Positions 7,500 to 15,666 of a DNA stretch of 60,121 bases are shown here, one piece after another. A model generated the notes under the pieces. It was not told the DNA's origin and made no database searches. It saw only the letters and a list, made by a program, of their open reading frames with translations. How positions within the stretch are numbered: position 1 is the first letter of the stretch; the number at the start of each line of letters is the position of its first letter. Both the position numbers and the translations under genes were made by a program. This DNA comes from Lachnospiraceae bacterium (lineage in GTDB: Bacteria > Bacillota_A > Clostridia > Lachnospirales > Lachnospiraceae), in the NCBI GenBank assembly GCA_017626435.1, contig JAGAIR010000011.1, positions 1-60,121 on the forward strand, written 5' to 3'.

Positions 7500-8386
7500 A
7501 GTACACGGAACTTAAAAAGAAGTTAGGCAGAAATGAATTGTGTTGGTGCGGAAGTGGCAAGAAGTATAAAAAATGCCATAATAGTTTTGATGATAAACTG
7601 GGAAGTTTTAAGTGCCAGGGAGCAACTATACCTCCCAGAGAAATTATAAAAAATCAGGAGCAGATTCAGGGAATTCGGGAAAGTGGAAAAATTAATATTG
7701 CCATATTGGATTATATTAGTCAAAACATTCGAGCCGGTATTACAACGGAACAAATTGATAGATGGGTATATGAGCAAACTTTGCGATATAATGCAATTCC
7801 GGCCACATTGAATTATGAGGGATTTCCTAAAAGTGTATGTACATCAATTAATGAACAAGTATGTCATGGTATTCCATCTCCCAATGTAGTGCTTTGCGAA
7901 GGGGATATTATTAATTTAGATGTATCTACTATCTACAAAGGATACTTTTCCGATTCATCTCGTATGTTCTGCATAGGGGAAGTTTCACCGGAAAAAAGGA
8001 GACTTGTTCAAGTAACAAAAGAGAGCCTTAACATTGGATTGGAGCAAGTAAGACCATGGGGGTTTTTAGGAGATATGGGACAGGCAATCCACGATTTTGC
8101 TAAGCAAAATGGATATAGTGTGGTTAGGGAAATTGGTGGACATGGAGTTGGATTACAGTTTCATGAAGAACCGTGGGTGAGCTATGTTTCTAAGAAAGGA
8201 ACAGAAATGTTAATGGTTCCGGGAATGGTATTTACCATTGAGCCAATGATAAATATGGGGACGGATGAAATTTATATTAATGAATGTGATGGTTGGACTG
8301 TTTATACAGAGGATGGTCAACCATCTGCTCAATGGGAAATTCAAGTATTAGTTACAGAACAGGAATATGAAATATTAGCGTACTGA
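7496..8386 (+). CDS. map: Methionine aminopeptidase type I with N-terminal SEC-C motif
   Basis: Removes the initiator Met from nascent proteins. Residues 11-28 carry a zinc-binding SEC-C motif (C16-x-C18-x8-C27-H28), followed by the pita-bread fold. Metal ligands are visible in order: D of INLDVS, D of YFSDSSRMF, H of GGHGVG, E of FTIEPM and E of AQWEIQV. Total length of 296 residues suits the clostridial SEC-C form, where the motif is thought to bind the ribosome or SecA-like partners. The housekeeping copy usually lies in the ribosomal protein operon, so this is likely an extra paralogue carried in the accessory region, translationally coupled to the AraC-type gene. Confidence 0.92.
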   Translation: MKYTELKKKLGRNELCWCGSGKKYKKCHNSFDDKLGSFKCQGATIPPREIIKNQEQIQGIRESGKINIAILDYISQNIRAGITTEQIDRWVYEQTLRYNAIPATLNYEGFPKSVCTSINEQVCHGIPSPNVVLCEGDIINLDVSTIYKGYFSDSSRMFCIGEVSPEKRRLVQVTKESLNIGLEQVRPWGFLGDMGQAIHDFAKQNGYSVVREIGGHGVGLQFHEEPWVSYVSKKGTEMLMVPGMVFTIEPMINMGTDEIYINECDGWTVYTEDGQPSAQWEIQVLVTEQEYEILAY

Positions 8387-8508
8387 ATTCAAATAATCTT
8401 TTTCTTTGATGAATGATTCATACTCATGGAAAAATAGTATGGCGGGGTAAAACAGAATAATGGTTTGTAGTGGTCATGCATTTTTGTAACACTTTGATCG
8501 AAAACTTC

Positions 8509-9387
8509 TTATGCATACCGTGCTTCAAATGGCGTTTTCCTACCATTATAGGAATGAGGGCAGATGTGGTTGTACCACACATATACATATCTGTTGACTG
8601 CCTCATCCAGACTTTCTGCGGAAGAAAAGTGATTGGGATAAATCAGTCCTTTTCCTGGCTTTTCTGTCTCCAAAGCCTTCTCCAACGTTGCTATTGCCAG
8701 ATCAGTATTTATGTAGTCAGAATTTAAGGCCGCAATCATACTGCGGTCATATAAATCGATAATGGAGCAGTTATAACGCATTTTCCCATTGACCAGCCGT
8801 ATATAAGTAAAGTCTGTAAACCATACCAGGTTTGGGGCTGTCACCTGGAATTTTTGCTTTAGGAGATTGGGAAATAATTTATTTTTTACTTCTCGTACAT
8901 AAGAAGGTTTCTTTCTCATAACGATTGCATGCAGATTCATTTCTTTATTCATGTATTTATGGATGGTTGTTTTGCTTAAAGAAATCCCTCCTCTTTCCAG
9001 AAAAATCTTCATCGGTCTGTGTCCGGGAATCCGGTTATTGTTATAATAAATGCTTTTGATTTGTTCTAAAATATCTTGTTTTTGCTTCTGGCAGGAAGCT
9101 TTTCGATTCTTTCGGTAATTGTAGTAAGCATTTTCACCAACTTTCATGATACCGAAAACATACTTGCCAGTTCTTGCTTCGTTTGGGACCTCATCATCAC
9201 TCAATACAATTGAATCTAAAGAAACTTCATATAATTCAGTTAATGCTTTAGCATTTAAAATGTCTGGTAAAGTTTCATCGTTTTCCCGCTTGGCAACAGT
9301 TTGACGAGAAACATTTAATTTTTCTGCCACATATTCCATTAAAAAAACTTTTTGATTTCTTAACTGTTTCAATTTCATTCCAATCAT
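8509..9387 (-). pseudogene. Chimera: XRE regulator N-terminus fused in frame to an internally deleted IS3 transposase OrfB
   Basis: Starting from ATG 9387, the first ~90 residues are an XRE helix-turn-helix (MEYVAEKLNVSRQTVAKREND) and a linker ending GKYVFGIMKVGE, as in Lachnospiraceae XRE regulators that normally continue into another domain. From AYYNYRKNRK onward the frame is an IS3/IS150-type OrfB: the HTH_21 part (NNNRIPGHRPMKIFLERGGI), then WFTDFTYI with the first catalytic Asp. After KGLIY the sequence jumps to NRYVYVWYNHICPHSYNGR, the OrfB C-terminus. The second Asp and the catalytic Glu are deleted, so transposition is impossible. The DNA-binding half could still be made. The gap 8387-8508 holds only transposon-edge sequence. 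Confidence 0.8.
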
Positions 9388-9560
9388 ACTTTTCAAACCT
9401 TCATTTAGATATTATAATGCGTAAAATTAGTGAAATTTGTCGATCAGATAGCGGTGGAAGCGCAATATGATCGATATCATCTCACAGTAGATTAAATTGT
9501 TTCTGATATTTTAGGCGGACTCTAACATGGAATTGTTATTTTCTGATTTGATAATAGTGC

Positions 9561-9630
9561 CACGATAAAATATCAGATATCAGTATCGTGTAATGAGATG
9601 ATTTGACGGTATGATATGAGGTATGATACT
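9561..9630 (+). promoter_or_regulatory. Inverted repeat and promoter before the lyxose isomerase gene
   Basis: CACGATA (9561-9567) and TATCGTG (9584-9590) form a perfect 7-bp inverted repeat 16 bp apart, and the spacer holds ATATCAGATAT-like sequence. It lies just upstream of TTGACG (9602-9607) and GATACT (9624-9629 by a 16-bp spacer). A regulator binding just above the -35 box is plausible. The rest of the 278-bp gap from 9397 shows no gene. Confidence 0.4.
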
Positions 9631-9674
9631 CTTGAATCGATGTTATTTGTACTAAGAGAAAGTGAGGTCAGACA

Positions 9675-10355
9675 ATGAAACGGTCAGAAATAAACAAAAT
9701 CATTCAATCTATGGAAAAACTGGCACAGAAAAATGGTTTTTCACTTCCTCCTTTTTGTCACTGGACACCGGAGGAATGGAAAACAAAAGGACACGAATAT
9801 GATGAAATCCGTGATAATATGCTGGGCTGGGATGTGACAGATTATGGACAGGGTGATTGGGAAAAGATAGGATTTGCCCTGATAACCTTGCGAAACGGAA
9901 ATCAGAACAATCCAAAATACAAAAAGGTATATGCAGAAAAGCTGTTGATGCTCAAAGAGGGACAACATTCTCCGATGCATTTTCATTGGAACAAGTCAGA
10001 AGATATCATCAATCGCGGAGGAGGAAATTTGATCATCCATCTGTATAATGCAACACAGGAAGAGGAACTGGACACGTCAGATGTGCTGGTGAATTCAGAT
10101 GGAAGGTCCTATTATGTACCGGCTGGAACAGGAATTGTTCTCAGGCCGGGAGAGAGTGTGACCCTCTGGCCAAGGCAGTATCACGATTTTGATGTAATGC
10201 CGGAAAGTGGAGATGTTTTGATTGGAGAAGTTTCTATGTGCAACGATGACAATCTGGACAACCGGTTTTACGAAAATGTAGGAAGATTTCCTGAGATTGA
10301 AGAAGATGAGCCGCCATACCGGCTGTTATGTTTTGAATATCCTGCTGCAGATTAG
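9675..10355 (+). CDS. D-lyxose ketol-isomerase
   Basis: The 226-residue cupin-fold enzyme interconverts D-lyxose with D-xylulose, and often D-mannose with D-fructose. Metal ligands are visible as H102 and H104 (MHFHWNKSED), E109 and H170 (RQYHDFDV). The opening MKRSEINKIIQ and the segment WDVTDYGQGDWEKIGFALIT LRNG (split here) are hallmarks of the family, and length matches. It has a good ribosome binding site (AAAGTGAGG). No sugar transporter or kinase is adjacent, so the physiological sugar is not evident. Confidence 0.9.
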   Translation: MKRSEINKIIQSMEKLAQKNGFSLPPFCHWTPEEWKTKGHEYDEIRDNMLGWDVTDYGQGDWEKIGFALITLRNGNQNNPKYKKVYAEKLLMLKEGQHSPMHFHWNKSEDIINRGGGNLIIHLYNATQEEELDTSDVLVNSDGRSYYVPAGTGIVLRPGESVTLWPRQYHDFDVMPESGDVLIGEVSMCNDDNLDNRFYENVGRFPEIEEDEPPYRLLCFEYPAAD

Positions 10356-10427
10356 ATGAAATTTCAAATGTGAATAGATCATTGCGAAACTTATTTGCCA
10401 AATGTGTTATGTGAAAGGAGATTTACC

Positions 10428-11063
10428 GTGACAAAAGAGGAGTTAACGATAGAGATCATGGACCGGTTAGAAAAAGAATATCCGGTTGCAGGATGCACGC
10501 TGGACTACAATCAGGCGTGGAAGTTACTGGTGAGTGTCCGCCTGGCGGCACAGTGCACCGATGCCAGGGTAAATATAGTAGTACAAGGCTTGTATGAAAA
10601 ATATCCGGATATCAATTCACTGGCGGAGGCGGATGTCGATGAGATAGAGGAGATTGTCAGACCTTGTGGACTGGGCAGAAGCAAAGCAAGGGATATCAGT
10701 GCCTGTATGAAGATGTTGCGGGATGAATATGATGGCAGGATACCAGATGACTTTGATGCACTGTTGAAGCTGCCTGGTGTAGGAAGAAAGAGTGCCAATT
10801 TAATTATGGGGGATGTGTTTGGAAAACCAGCCATTGTCACAGATACCCATTGTATCCGCTTAGTCAATCGTATGGGGCTGGTAGATGGAATCAAGGAACC
10901 CAAAAAAGTGGAGATGGCCTTGTGGAAACTGGTTCCTCCGGAAAAGGGAAGCGATTTCTGCCATCGTCTGGTATACCATGGAAGGGATATCTGTACTGCA
11001 AGGACAAAACCACATTGTGACAAATGCTGTTTACAAGATATCTGTGCCAAAAACATATTGTAA
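10428..11063 (+). CDS. nth: Endonuclease III (DNA glycosylase/AP lyase)
   Basis: Base-excision repair enzyme that removes oxidised pyrimidines. The GTG at 10428 is chosen over an upstream ATG (10395) because AAAGGAG sits 7-8 bp before it. This gives 211 residues, the family's usual size. The helix-hairpin-helix LPGVGRKSANLIMG contains the catalytic Lys121, and D139 (VTDTHCIR) is the catalytic Asp. Four C-terminal cysteines form the [4Fe-4S] site, but the first spacing is C-x7-C (CTARTKPHC) instead of the common C-x6-C; the rest is x2 and x5 as usual. Confidence 0.94.
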   Translation: MTKEELTIEIMDRLEKEYPVAGCTLDYNQAWKLLVSVRLAAQCTDARVNIVVQGLYEKYPDINSLAEADVDEIEEIVRPCGLGRSKARDISACMKMLRDEYDGRIPDDFDALLKLPGVGRKSANLIMGDVFGKPAIVTDTHCIRLVNRMGLVDGIKEPKKVEMALWKLVPPEKGSDFCHRLVYHGRDICTARTKPHCDKCCLQDICAKNIL

Positions 11064-11130
11064 GGAACGGTTTCCATGAATTTGATCGTGAACCGTATGA
11101 GGTAAGTCTGGCGACATAAATCTGTACAGA

Positions 11131-11177
11131 GCGATACCCGGCAGAACAGAATAGTCTGTCGGGTATTGCTTTTTCAC
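11131..11177 (+). terminator. Rho-independent terminator after nth
   Basis: GCGATACCCGGCAGA pairs with TCTGTCGGGTATTGC across a 9-nt loop and is followed by TTTTTC. It lies about 70 bp after the nth stop. Confidence 0.85.
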
Positions 11178-11272
11178 TTTGTCCTAATTGAGAAAATATA
11201 TCGATAAAGTGAAAACAGTAGAAATCCTGGCATGCGATAGTATAATGTAAATTATGTAAAGGAGGACAACAG

Positions 11273-11353
11273 ATGAAAAATCACAGGTTTTGGGCGTGGG
11301 GAATGGTAGTGTGCCTGGTCATGGCATTTTATACCGGTTATAAACACAAATAA
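11273..11353 (+). CDS. Very small membrane protein (26 residues), DUF6219-like
   Basis: An AAAGGAGGACAAC ribosome binding site precedes an ATG encoding 26 residues: a basic start (MKNHR), one hydrophobic helix (FWAWGMVVCLVMAFYTG) and a YKHK tail. Tiny proteins of this form occur in Lachnospiraceae and match my memory of DUF6219; that label should be checked. A TATAAT lies at 11241-11246. It sits 21 bp upstream of the DUF6110-like gene and the metal P-type ATPase, so it may be a transporter accessory subunit. Confidence 0.65.
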   Translation: MKNHRFWAWGMVVCLVMAFYTGYKHK

Positions 11354-11374
11354 AAGTACAGGAGGAAATTAGAA

Positions 11375-11677
11375 ATGTTAGATATTTTAAAAAAAGTTGA
11401 TGTAAAGAAGACAGGTATTTTTGCAGCAGGTGTTTTATTTGGAACAGCAGGAATCAAGGTACTTGCCAGCAAAGATGCCAAAAAGGTATATACCAGCTGC
11501 ACGGCAGCTGTGTTGCGGGCAAAGGACTGTGTGATGAAGACGGCAACAACGGTTCAGGAAAATGCAGAGGATATTTATGCAGAAGCTCAGCAAATGAATG
11601 AAGAGAGGGCACAGAGGGAAGAGGAACTTAGCATAAAGGAAGAGAGTGTCGGTTCTGAGAATGAGATAGAGGAATAG
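11375..11677 (+). CDS. DUF6110-like small membrane protein
   Basis: The 100-residue protein has one N-terminal hydrophobic helix (TGIFAAGVLFGTAGIKVLAS) and an acidic, helical, cytoplasm-facing tail rich in Glu (about residues 60-100). It resembles the DUF6110 family, which is repeatedly found directly before heavy-metal P-type ATPases in clostridia. A good GGAGG site precedes it and the ATPase follows 22 bp later. The probable role is a partner or chaperone of the pump; no biochemical function is known to me. Confidence 0.75.
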   Translation: MLDILKKVDVKKTGIFAAGVLFGTAGIKVLASKDAKKVYTSCTAAVLRAKDCVMKTATTVQENAEDIYAEAQQMNEERAQREEELSIKEESVGSENEIEE

Positions 11678-11699
11678 GGAAACGAAGGAAGGGCTGATC

Positions 11700-13781
11700 A
11701 TGAATTTTATCATAAAGCATGAAATCAAAGGACGTCTCCGTATTCATATCCGGCAGAATAAAATGACTTGCCGGGAAGCAGATATTTTACAATATTATTT
11801 AAGCAGCCAGAAAGAGATTGTTTCTGTAAAGGTATATGAAAAGACACAGGATGCAGCTATCTGTTATGTGGGAAAACGGAAGGAACTCTTAAAGGTTTTG
11901 ATGCAGTTTCAGTGGGAAGAGGCAAAGAGGCAGGTGCCGGAAAGCTTTTTGCAGAATTCAGGAAGAGAGTTAAACAGTCAGTACTGGGAAAAGCTGGTGG
12001 GAAAGATTGTGCTCCATGTTGGAAATAAACTGATCGTACCATTTCCGGTGAAGGCCGGCATTGCATATATAAAGGCAGTCAAATATATATGGTATGGCTT
12101 AAAAACCTTGTTTAGAGGGAAAATTGAAGTGCCGGTATTGGATGGAGTGGCCATTGGTGTTTCCCTTTTGCGTGGGGATATTAATACGGCAGGTTCCGTT
12201 ATGTTTCTTCTGGGGATTGGCGAGGTGCTGGAGGAATGGACTCATAAAAAGTCTGTCGGTGATCTGGCAAGAAGTATGTCCCTGAATATTGAAAAGGTAT
12301 GGCTGGTCCGGGACGATCAGGAGGTGCTTGTAGCCGCATCTGGGATTCAGACAGGAGATTCTGTTCTTGTACATATGGGAAATATGATTCCTTTTGACGG
12401 AAAGGTCATTGGAGGAGATGCTATGGTAAACCAGGCATCTCTGACAGGAGAATCTGTTCCTGTGCATAAAACGGTGGATGGCTATGTATATGCAGGCACT
12501 GTTCTGGAAGAGGGTGAACTGACCATCCAGGTTATGGAAACAGGAGGCAGCAGCAAATTTGAAAAGATTGTAACAATGATAGAGGAATCAGAGAAACTGA
12601 AATCTTCTGTAGAAGGACGGGCCTCGCATCTGGCAGATAAGCTGGTACCATACACTCTGGCTGGTTCTGGCCTGGCCTATCTCTTTACGCGGAATGTTAC
12701 AAAAGCATTATCGGTATTGATGGTAGATTTTTCCTGTGCATTAAAGCTTGCCATGCCAATTGCTGTATTATCGGCGATTCGCGAAGCAAGTCTTTATCAG
12801 GTGACTGTAAAAGGCGGAAAATATCTGGAAGCCATGGCAGAAGCAGATACGATTGTATTTGACAAAACGGGTACTCTGACGAAGGCGCAGCCTGCTGTGG
12901 TAGATGTGATTTCTTTTAATGGAGAGGAACCGGATGAATTACTGCGGATCGCAGCATGTCTGGAAGAGCATTTTCCACATTCCATGGCAAAGGCAGTGGT
13001 AGATGCCGCAAAAGAAAAAAATCTGGCCCATGAAGAAAAGCATTCCAGGGTAGAGTATCTTGTTGCGCATGGAATCTCTACAAAGATAGAAGATAAGAAA
13101 GCGGTTATCGGCAGCTATCATTTTGTGTTTGAAGATGAAAAATGTGTTCTGCCGCCAGGGACAGAGGAAAAATTTCATGCAGTGCCTTCAGAGTATTCCT
13201 GTCTGTATCTTGCGATTGAAAATGTTCTGGCAGCAGTTATCTGCATTGAAGATCCGTTGCGTGAGGAAGCAGCAGCTGTTGTAAATTCTTTGAAAAAAGC
13301 AGGCATGAAAAAGGTCGTGATGATGACTGGGGACAGTGAGAGGACTGCGCACTCTATTGCGAAAAAAGTAGGAGTGGATGAGTACTATTCAGAGGTTCTT
13401 CCAGCGGATAAAGCAGAATTTATTGAGAAGGAAAAATCCAAGGGAAGGAAAGTAGTAATGATCGGCGATGGAATCAATGATTCTCCGGCACTTTCGGCAG
13501 CAGATGTGGGGATTGCCATCAGTGACGGTGCGGAAATTGCCAGAGAAATTGCTGATGTGACTATTGGTGCAGATAATCTATACGAAATTGTTACTCTGAA
13601 AGCGATCAGCAATGGTCTGATGAAACGGATTCATAAAAATTACCGCGTAATCGTGGGTTTTAATACAGGGTTGATCCTGTTAGGTGTTGGCGGGCTGATT
13701 CAGCCTGCAGCCTCTGCTTTGCTGCATAACACTTCCACATTGATGATCAGTTTAAAAAGCATGCAGAATCTGTTAGATTGA
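11700..13781 (+). CDS. Heavy-metal translocating P1B-type ATPase with non-canonical membrane metal motif
   Basis: The 693-residue pump has an N-terminal ferredoxin-like region of HMA type without a CxxC, then TGES (249-252, actuator), the phosphorylation motif DKTGT with D388, and GDGIND late in the P domain. The membrane metal site, normally CPC/CPx, reads SCALKLAMP (S345-C346), and the HP motif of the N domain reads FPHSMAKAV rather than SEHPLA. These belong to a divergent P1B subgroup common in anaerobic Firmicutes whose metal is not established; Mn, Fe or Zn export are possibilities. The gene forms an operon with the two small membrane genes upstream and ends at a strong terminator. Confidence 0.9.
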   Translation: MNFIIKHEIKGRLRIHIRQNKMTCREADILQYYLSSQKEIVSVKVYEKTQDAAICYVGKRKELLKVLMQFQWEEAKRQVPESFLQNSGRELNSQYWEKLVGKIVLHVGNKLIVPFPVKAGIAYIKAVKYIWYGLKTLFRGKIEVPVLDGVAIGVSLLRGDINTAGSVMFLLGIGEVLEEWTHKKSVGDLARSMSLNIEKVWLVRDDQEVLVAASGIQTGDSVLVHMGNMIPFDGKVIGGDAMVNQASLTGESVPVHKTVDGYVYAGTVLEEGELTIQVMETGGSSKFEKIVTMIEESEKLKSSVEGRASHLADKLVPYTLAGSGLAYLFTRNVTKALSVLMVDFSCALKLAMPIAVLSAIREASLYQVTVKGGKYLEAMAEADTIVFDKTGTLTKAQPAVVDVISFNGEEPDELLRIAACLEEHFPHSMAKAVVDAAKEKNLAHEEKHSRVEYLVAHGISTKIEDKKAVIGSYHFVFEDEKCVLPPGTEEKFHAVPSEYSCLYLAIENVLAAVICIEDPLREEAAAVVNSLKKAGMKKVVMMTGDSERTAHSIAKKVGVDEYYSEVLPADKAEFIEKEKSKGRKVVMIGDGINDSPALSAADVGIAISDGAEIAREIADVTIGADNLYEIVTLKAISNGLMKRIHKNYRVIVGFNTGLILLGVGGLIQPAASALLHNTSTLMISLKSMQNLLD

Positions 13782-13801
13782 TGATTGGATTTTATCCTGA
13801 T

Positions 13802-13849
13802 AAAAAAAGAAGCAAAAAATGTAATATTTTCATTTTTTGCTTCTTTTTT
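13802..13849 (+). terminator. Strong, near-symmetric terminator after the P-type ATPase
   Basis: AAAAAAGAAGCAAAAAATG pairs with CATTTTTTGCTTCTTTTTT around a 9-nt AT loop. The U-run is internal to the stem, and the structure could work in both directions. Confidence 0.9.
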
Positions 13850-13952
13850 GTTTCCGGTTTTAATAGGAAAAAACGGTAAAAAGAGACAGTTTGTAAATTA
13901 CGGGATATAAACAGAAAAAAGCACAAATGATAAAAACAGATCAATAAATCTA

Positions 13953-14005
13953 TTGACGGAAAGATAGGGATTAGATATTATTAACACAAGTTAGATATAA
14001 CTAAC
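13953..14005 (+). promoter_or_regulatory. Promoter with tandem GTTAG-type operators (candidate iron/metal box)
   Basis: TTGACG (13953-13958) and TATTAT (13976-13981) are 17 bp apart. Two related 16-mers overlap or follow the -10: ATTAGATATTATTAAC (13970-13985) and GTTAGATATAACTAAC (13990-14005), exactly 20 bp apart, so on one DNA face. The second is a near-perfect palindrome. The form TTAG...CTAA resembles DtxR/IdeR-family iron boxes; the regulator itself is not in the window. A related 16-mer lies at 16367-16382. Confidence 0.6.
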
Positions 14006-14020
14006 TCGAAAGGAGAAGCT

Positions 14021-14635
14021 ATGAGTCAGGATGTGCTTGAACTTGTCCAAGGGATGGATTTACAAGATATTGAAATGCAGATTGCATTTCAATGTGCTCC
14101 CCTTATTGCCGGTTTAAAGTTATCCAATTTATTGATGGTTCAGAATACGGATACTGGCAAGGTGAAACAGATATTAAGAAGAACAGGGATTTCCTATTAT
14201 ATTGTAGCAGTTACCGGCAAAAAAACAGCAGTCTTGCTGTACAACCGCCAGCAGCTGGAGGATTATCTGGCAGAAAAAAAAGTACAGCAGCTGTTGCTGG
14301 AAATGGGATATCAGGAGCTTACCTTATCAGAGGTGCTTTCGTATTTTCGTGTACGTTATCAGGGATATATGGAAGATGGCAAGGAATTCCCTCATGAAAT
14401 GGGGCTGCTTTTGGGATATCCCATAGAGGATGTAAGGGGATTTATACAGAATGAGGGAGAGAATTGTCTGTATACGGGTTATTGGAAAGTATATGAGAAT
14501 CTTTCCGAAAAAGTAGTTTTGTTCCGGAAATTTGAAAATGCGCGGGAAACGCTGATACAGATGCTTTCCAGCGGAATGGGATTGGTAGAGATTATTCAGA
14601 ATTATTCTCTGATACAAAACGGCTGCATTTCTTGA
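14021..14635 (+). CDS. DUF3793 family protein
   Basis: The 204-residue cytosolic protein has the family pattern: IAFQCAPLIAGLKLSNLL near the start, RTGISYYIVAVTGKKTAVLLYN in the middle, and EFPHEMGLLLGYPIEDVRGFI. Its role is unknown, but in clostridia it commonly sits beside flavodoxin and iron-transport genes, as here (flavodoxin 75 bp downstream). The palindromic operators at its promoter support metal-responsive control. AAAGGAG precedes the ATG. Confidence 0.8.
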   Translation: MSQDVLELVQGMDLQDIEMQIAFQCAPLIAGLKLSNLLMVQNTDTGKVKQILRRTGISYYIVAVTGKKTAVLLYNRQQLEDYLAEKKVQQLLLEMGYQELTLSEVLSYFRVRYQGYMEDGKEFPHEMGLLLGYPIEDVRGFIQNEGENCLYTGYWKVYENLSEKVVLFRKFENARETLIQMLSSGMGLVEIIQNYSLIQNGCIS

Positions 14636-14710
14636 TGCGGCAGAATATCAGATTAAGAATAAGTAATAAAAGATGTCAAGTCAAAAAGGTGACTGAGAAA
14701 GGAGAGTTTC

Positions 14711-15142
14711 ATGGATAAGATTTACGTTGTTTACTGGTCACAGTCAGGAAACACCCAGGCAATGGCAGAGGCCATTGGACAGGGGATTACAGAAGCTGGA
14801 AAAGAGGCGGAAGTTGTGTATGTAGGAAATGCGTCTATGGATGAGCTGAAGGAGGCAAATGCGTTTGCTTTGGGTTGTCCCGCTATGGGAGCAGAAGTGT
14901 TGGAGGAAACAGAGATGGAGCCTTTCGTTACGGAAGTAGAAGGCTTTGCAGGTGGGAAAACCATTGCATTATTTGGCTCTTACGGCTGGGGTGATGGACA
15001 ATGGATGCGTGACTGGGAAGACAGAATGAGCGCTGCAGGAGCGGTCGTGCTGAATGGACAAGGATTGATCTGCAATGAAACACCGGATGATACTGCATTG
15101 GCGGAATGCAATGGTTTAGGCAAACAGCTGGCAGCTATCTAA
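14711..15142 (+). CDS. Flavodoxin
   Basis: The 143-residue single-domain flavodoxin carries one-electron traffic with FMN, replacing ferredoxin when iron is scarce. The FMN phosphate loop is SQSGNTQAMA at residues 10-19. The isoalloxazine loops fit LGCPAMGAEVLEET and FGSYGWGDGQWM. It is preceded by AAAGGAG and lies behind DUF3793 in a block with candidate iron-box operators, consistent with an iron-sparing role. Confidence 0.92.
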   Translation: MDKIYVVYWSQSGNTQAMAEAIGQGITEAGKEAEVVYVGNASMDELKEANAFALGCPAMGAEVLEETEMEPFVTEVEGFAGGKTIALFGSYGWGDGQWMRDWEDRMSAAGAVVLNGQGLICNETPDDTALAECNGLGKQLAAI

Positions 15143-15195
15143 CATAGGCGAATAAAACCGGGCAGTCTTGCAAAAAAAGACACAGGGGTTCGCAT

Positions 15196-15263
15196 AGTTC
15201 TGGGTAACGGTACAAGTGCATGACTGGAAACGTCACAGGATTGTGCCGTTACAGTTCAGAGCT
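15196..15263 (+). ncRNA. Structured intergenic RNA element of unknown type
   Basis: The 169-bp gap between flavodoxin and DUF2325 holds nested complementary arms: AGTTCTG (15196) with CAGAGCT (15257), GTAACGG (15204) with CCGTTAC (15246), ACAA with TTGT, and an inner GTGAC-like hairpin (TGAC...GTCA, 15221-15234). The stem is followed by GTTTTATAAAAC. It could be a processed terminator, an mRNA stabiliser or a cis-regulator of the DUF2325 gene. No known riboswitch consensus is apparent to me. Confidence 0.5.
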
Positions 15264-15311
15264 GTTTTATAAAACTGGGAAAAGGGAATAGAAAAGGACA
15301 GGAGGAATATT

Positions 15312-15593
15312 GTGAGTGTAGTGATTGTAGGAGGACATGACCGGATGGTCTGTCAATATAAGAAAATATGTAAGGAATACCGTTGTAAGGCGAAGATTTT
15401 TACCCAGATGTCAGCAAATCTGAAAAGCAAAATCGGTTCTCCGGATCTGCTGATTTTATTTACCAATACGGTATCCCACAAGATGGTACGCTGTGCTGTT
15501 GCGGAGGCGGAAAAGTGTAATGCGGATATCGTACGGTGCCATACCAGCAGTGGGAATGCGTTATACGAGATTCTGGAGAAGGCCTGCAGCTAA
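15312..15593 (+). CDS. DUF2325 family protein
   Basis: The 93-residue protein starts at GTG after a GGACAGGAGG site. It shows the DUF2325 pattern: SVVIVGGHDRMVCQYKKICK, a middle LLILFTNTVSHKMVRCA, and a terminal IVRCHTSSGNALYEIL. The Rossmann-like glycine turn (VGGHDRM) suggests a nucleotide or small-ligand site, but the function is unknown. It is commonly seen with metal-responsive genes and DUF3793 in clostridia, as here. Confidence 0.8.
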   Translation: MSVVIVGGHDRMVCQYKKICKEYRCKAKIFTQMSANLKSKIGSPDLLILFTNTVSHKMVRCAVAEAEKCNADIVRCHTSSGNALYEILEKACS

Positions 15594-15666
15594 TGTTTCG
15601 CTCTTGACATTGCAGACGGAGTGCTTAAAATAGAGAAAGACATTAAATAGAAAGCTGTGATAAAAT

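Noticed and set aside
8424..8606. Separate 60-residue minus-strand gene beside the XRE-transposase chimera
   Set aside because: It overlaps the transposase C-terminus in another frame and resembles no protein.
9467..9480. ATGAT-CGAT-ATCAT as an additional operator
   Set aside because: A short palindrome in AT-rich DNA, too far from a promoter and not repeated nearby.
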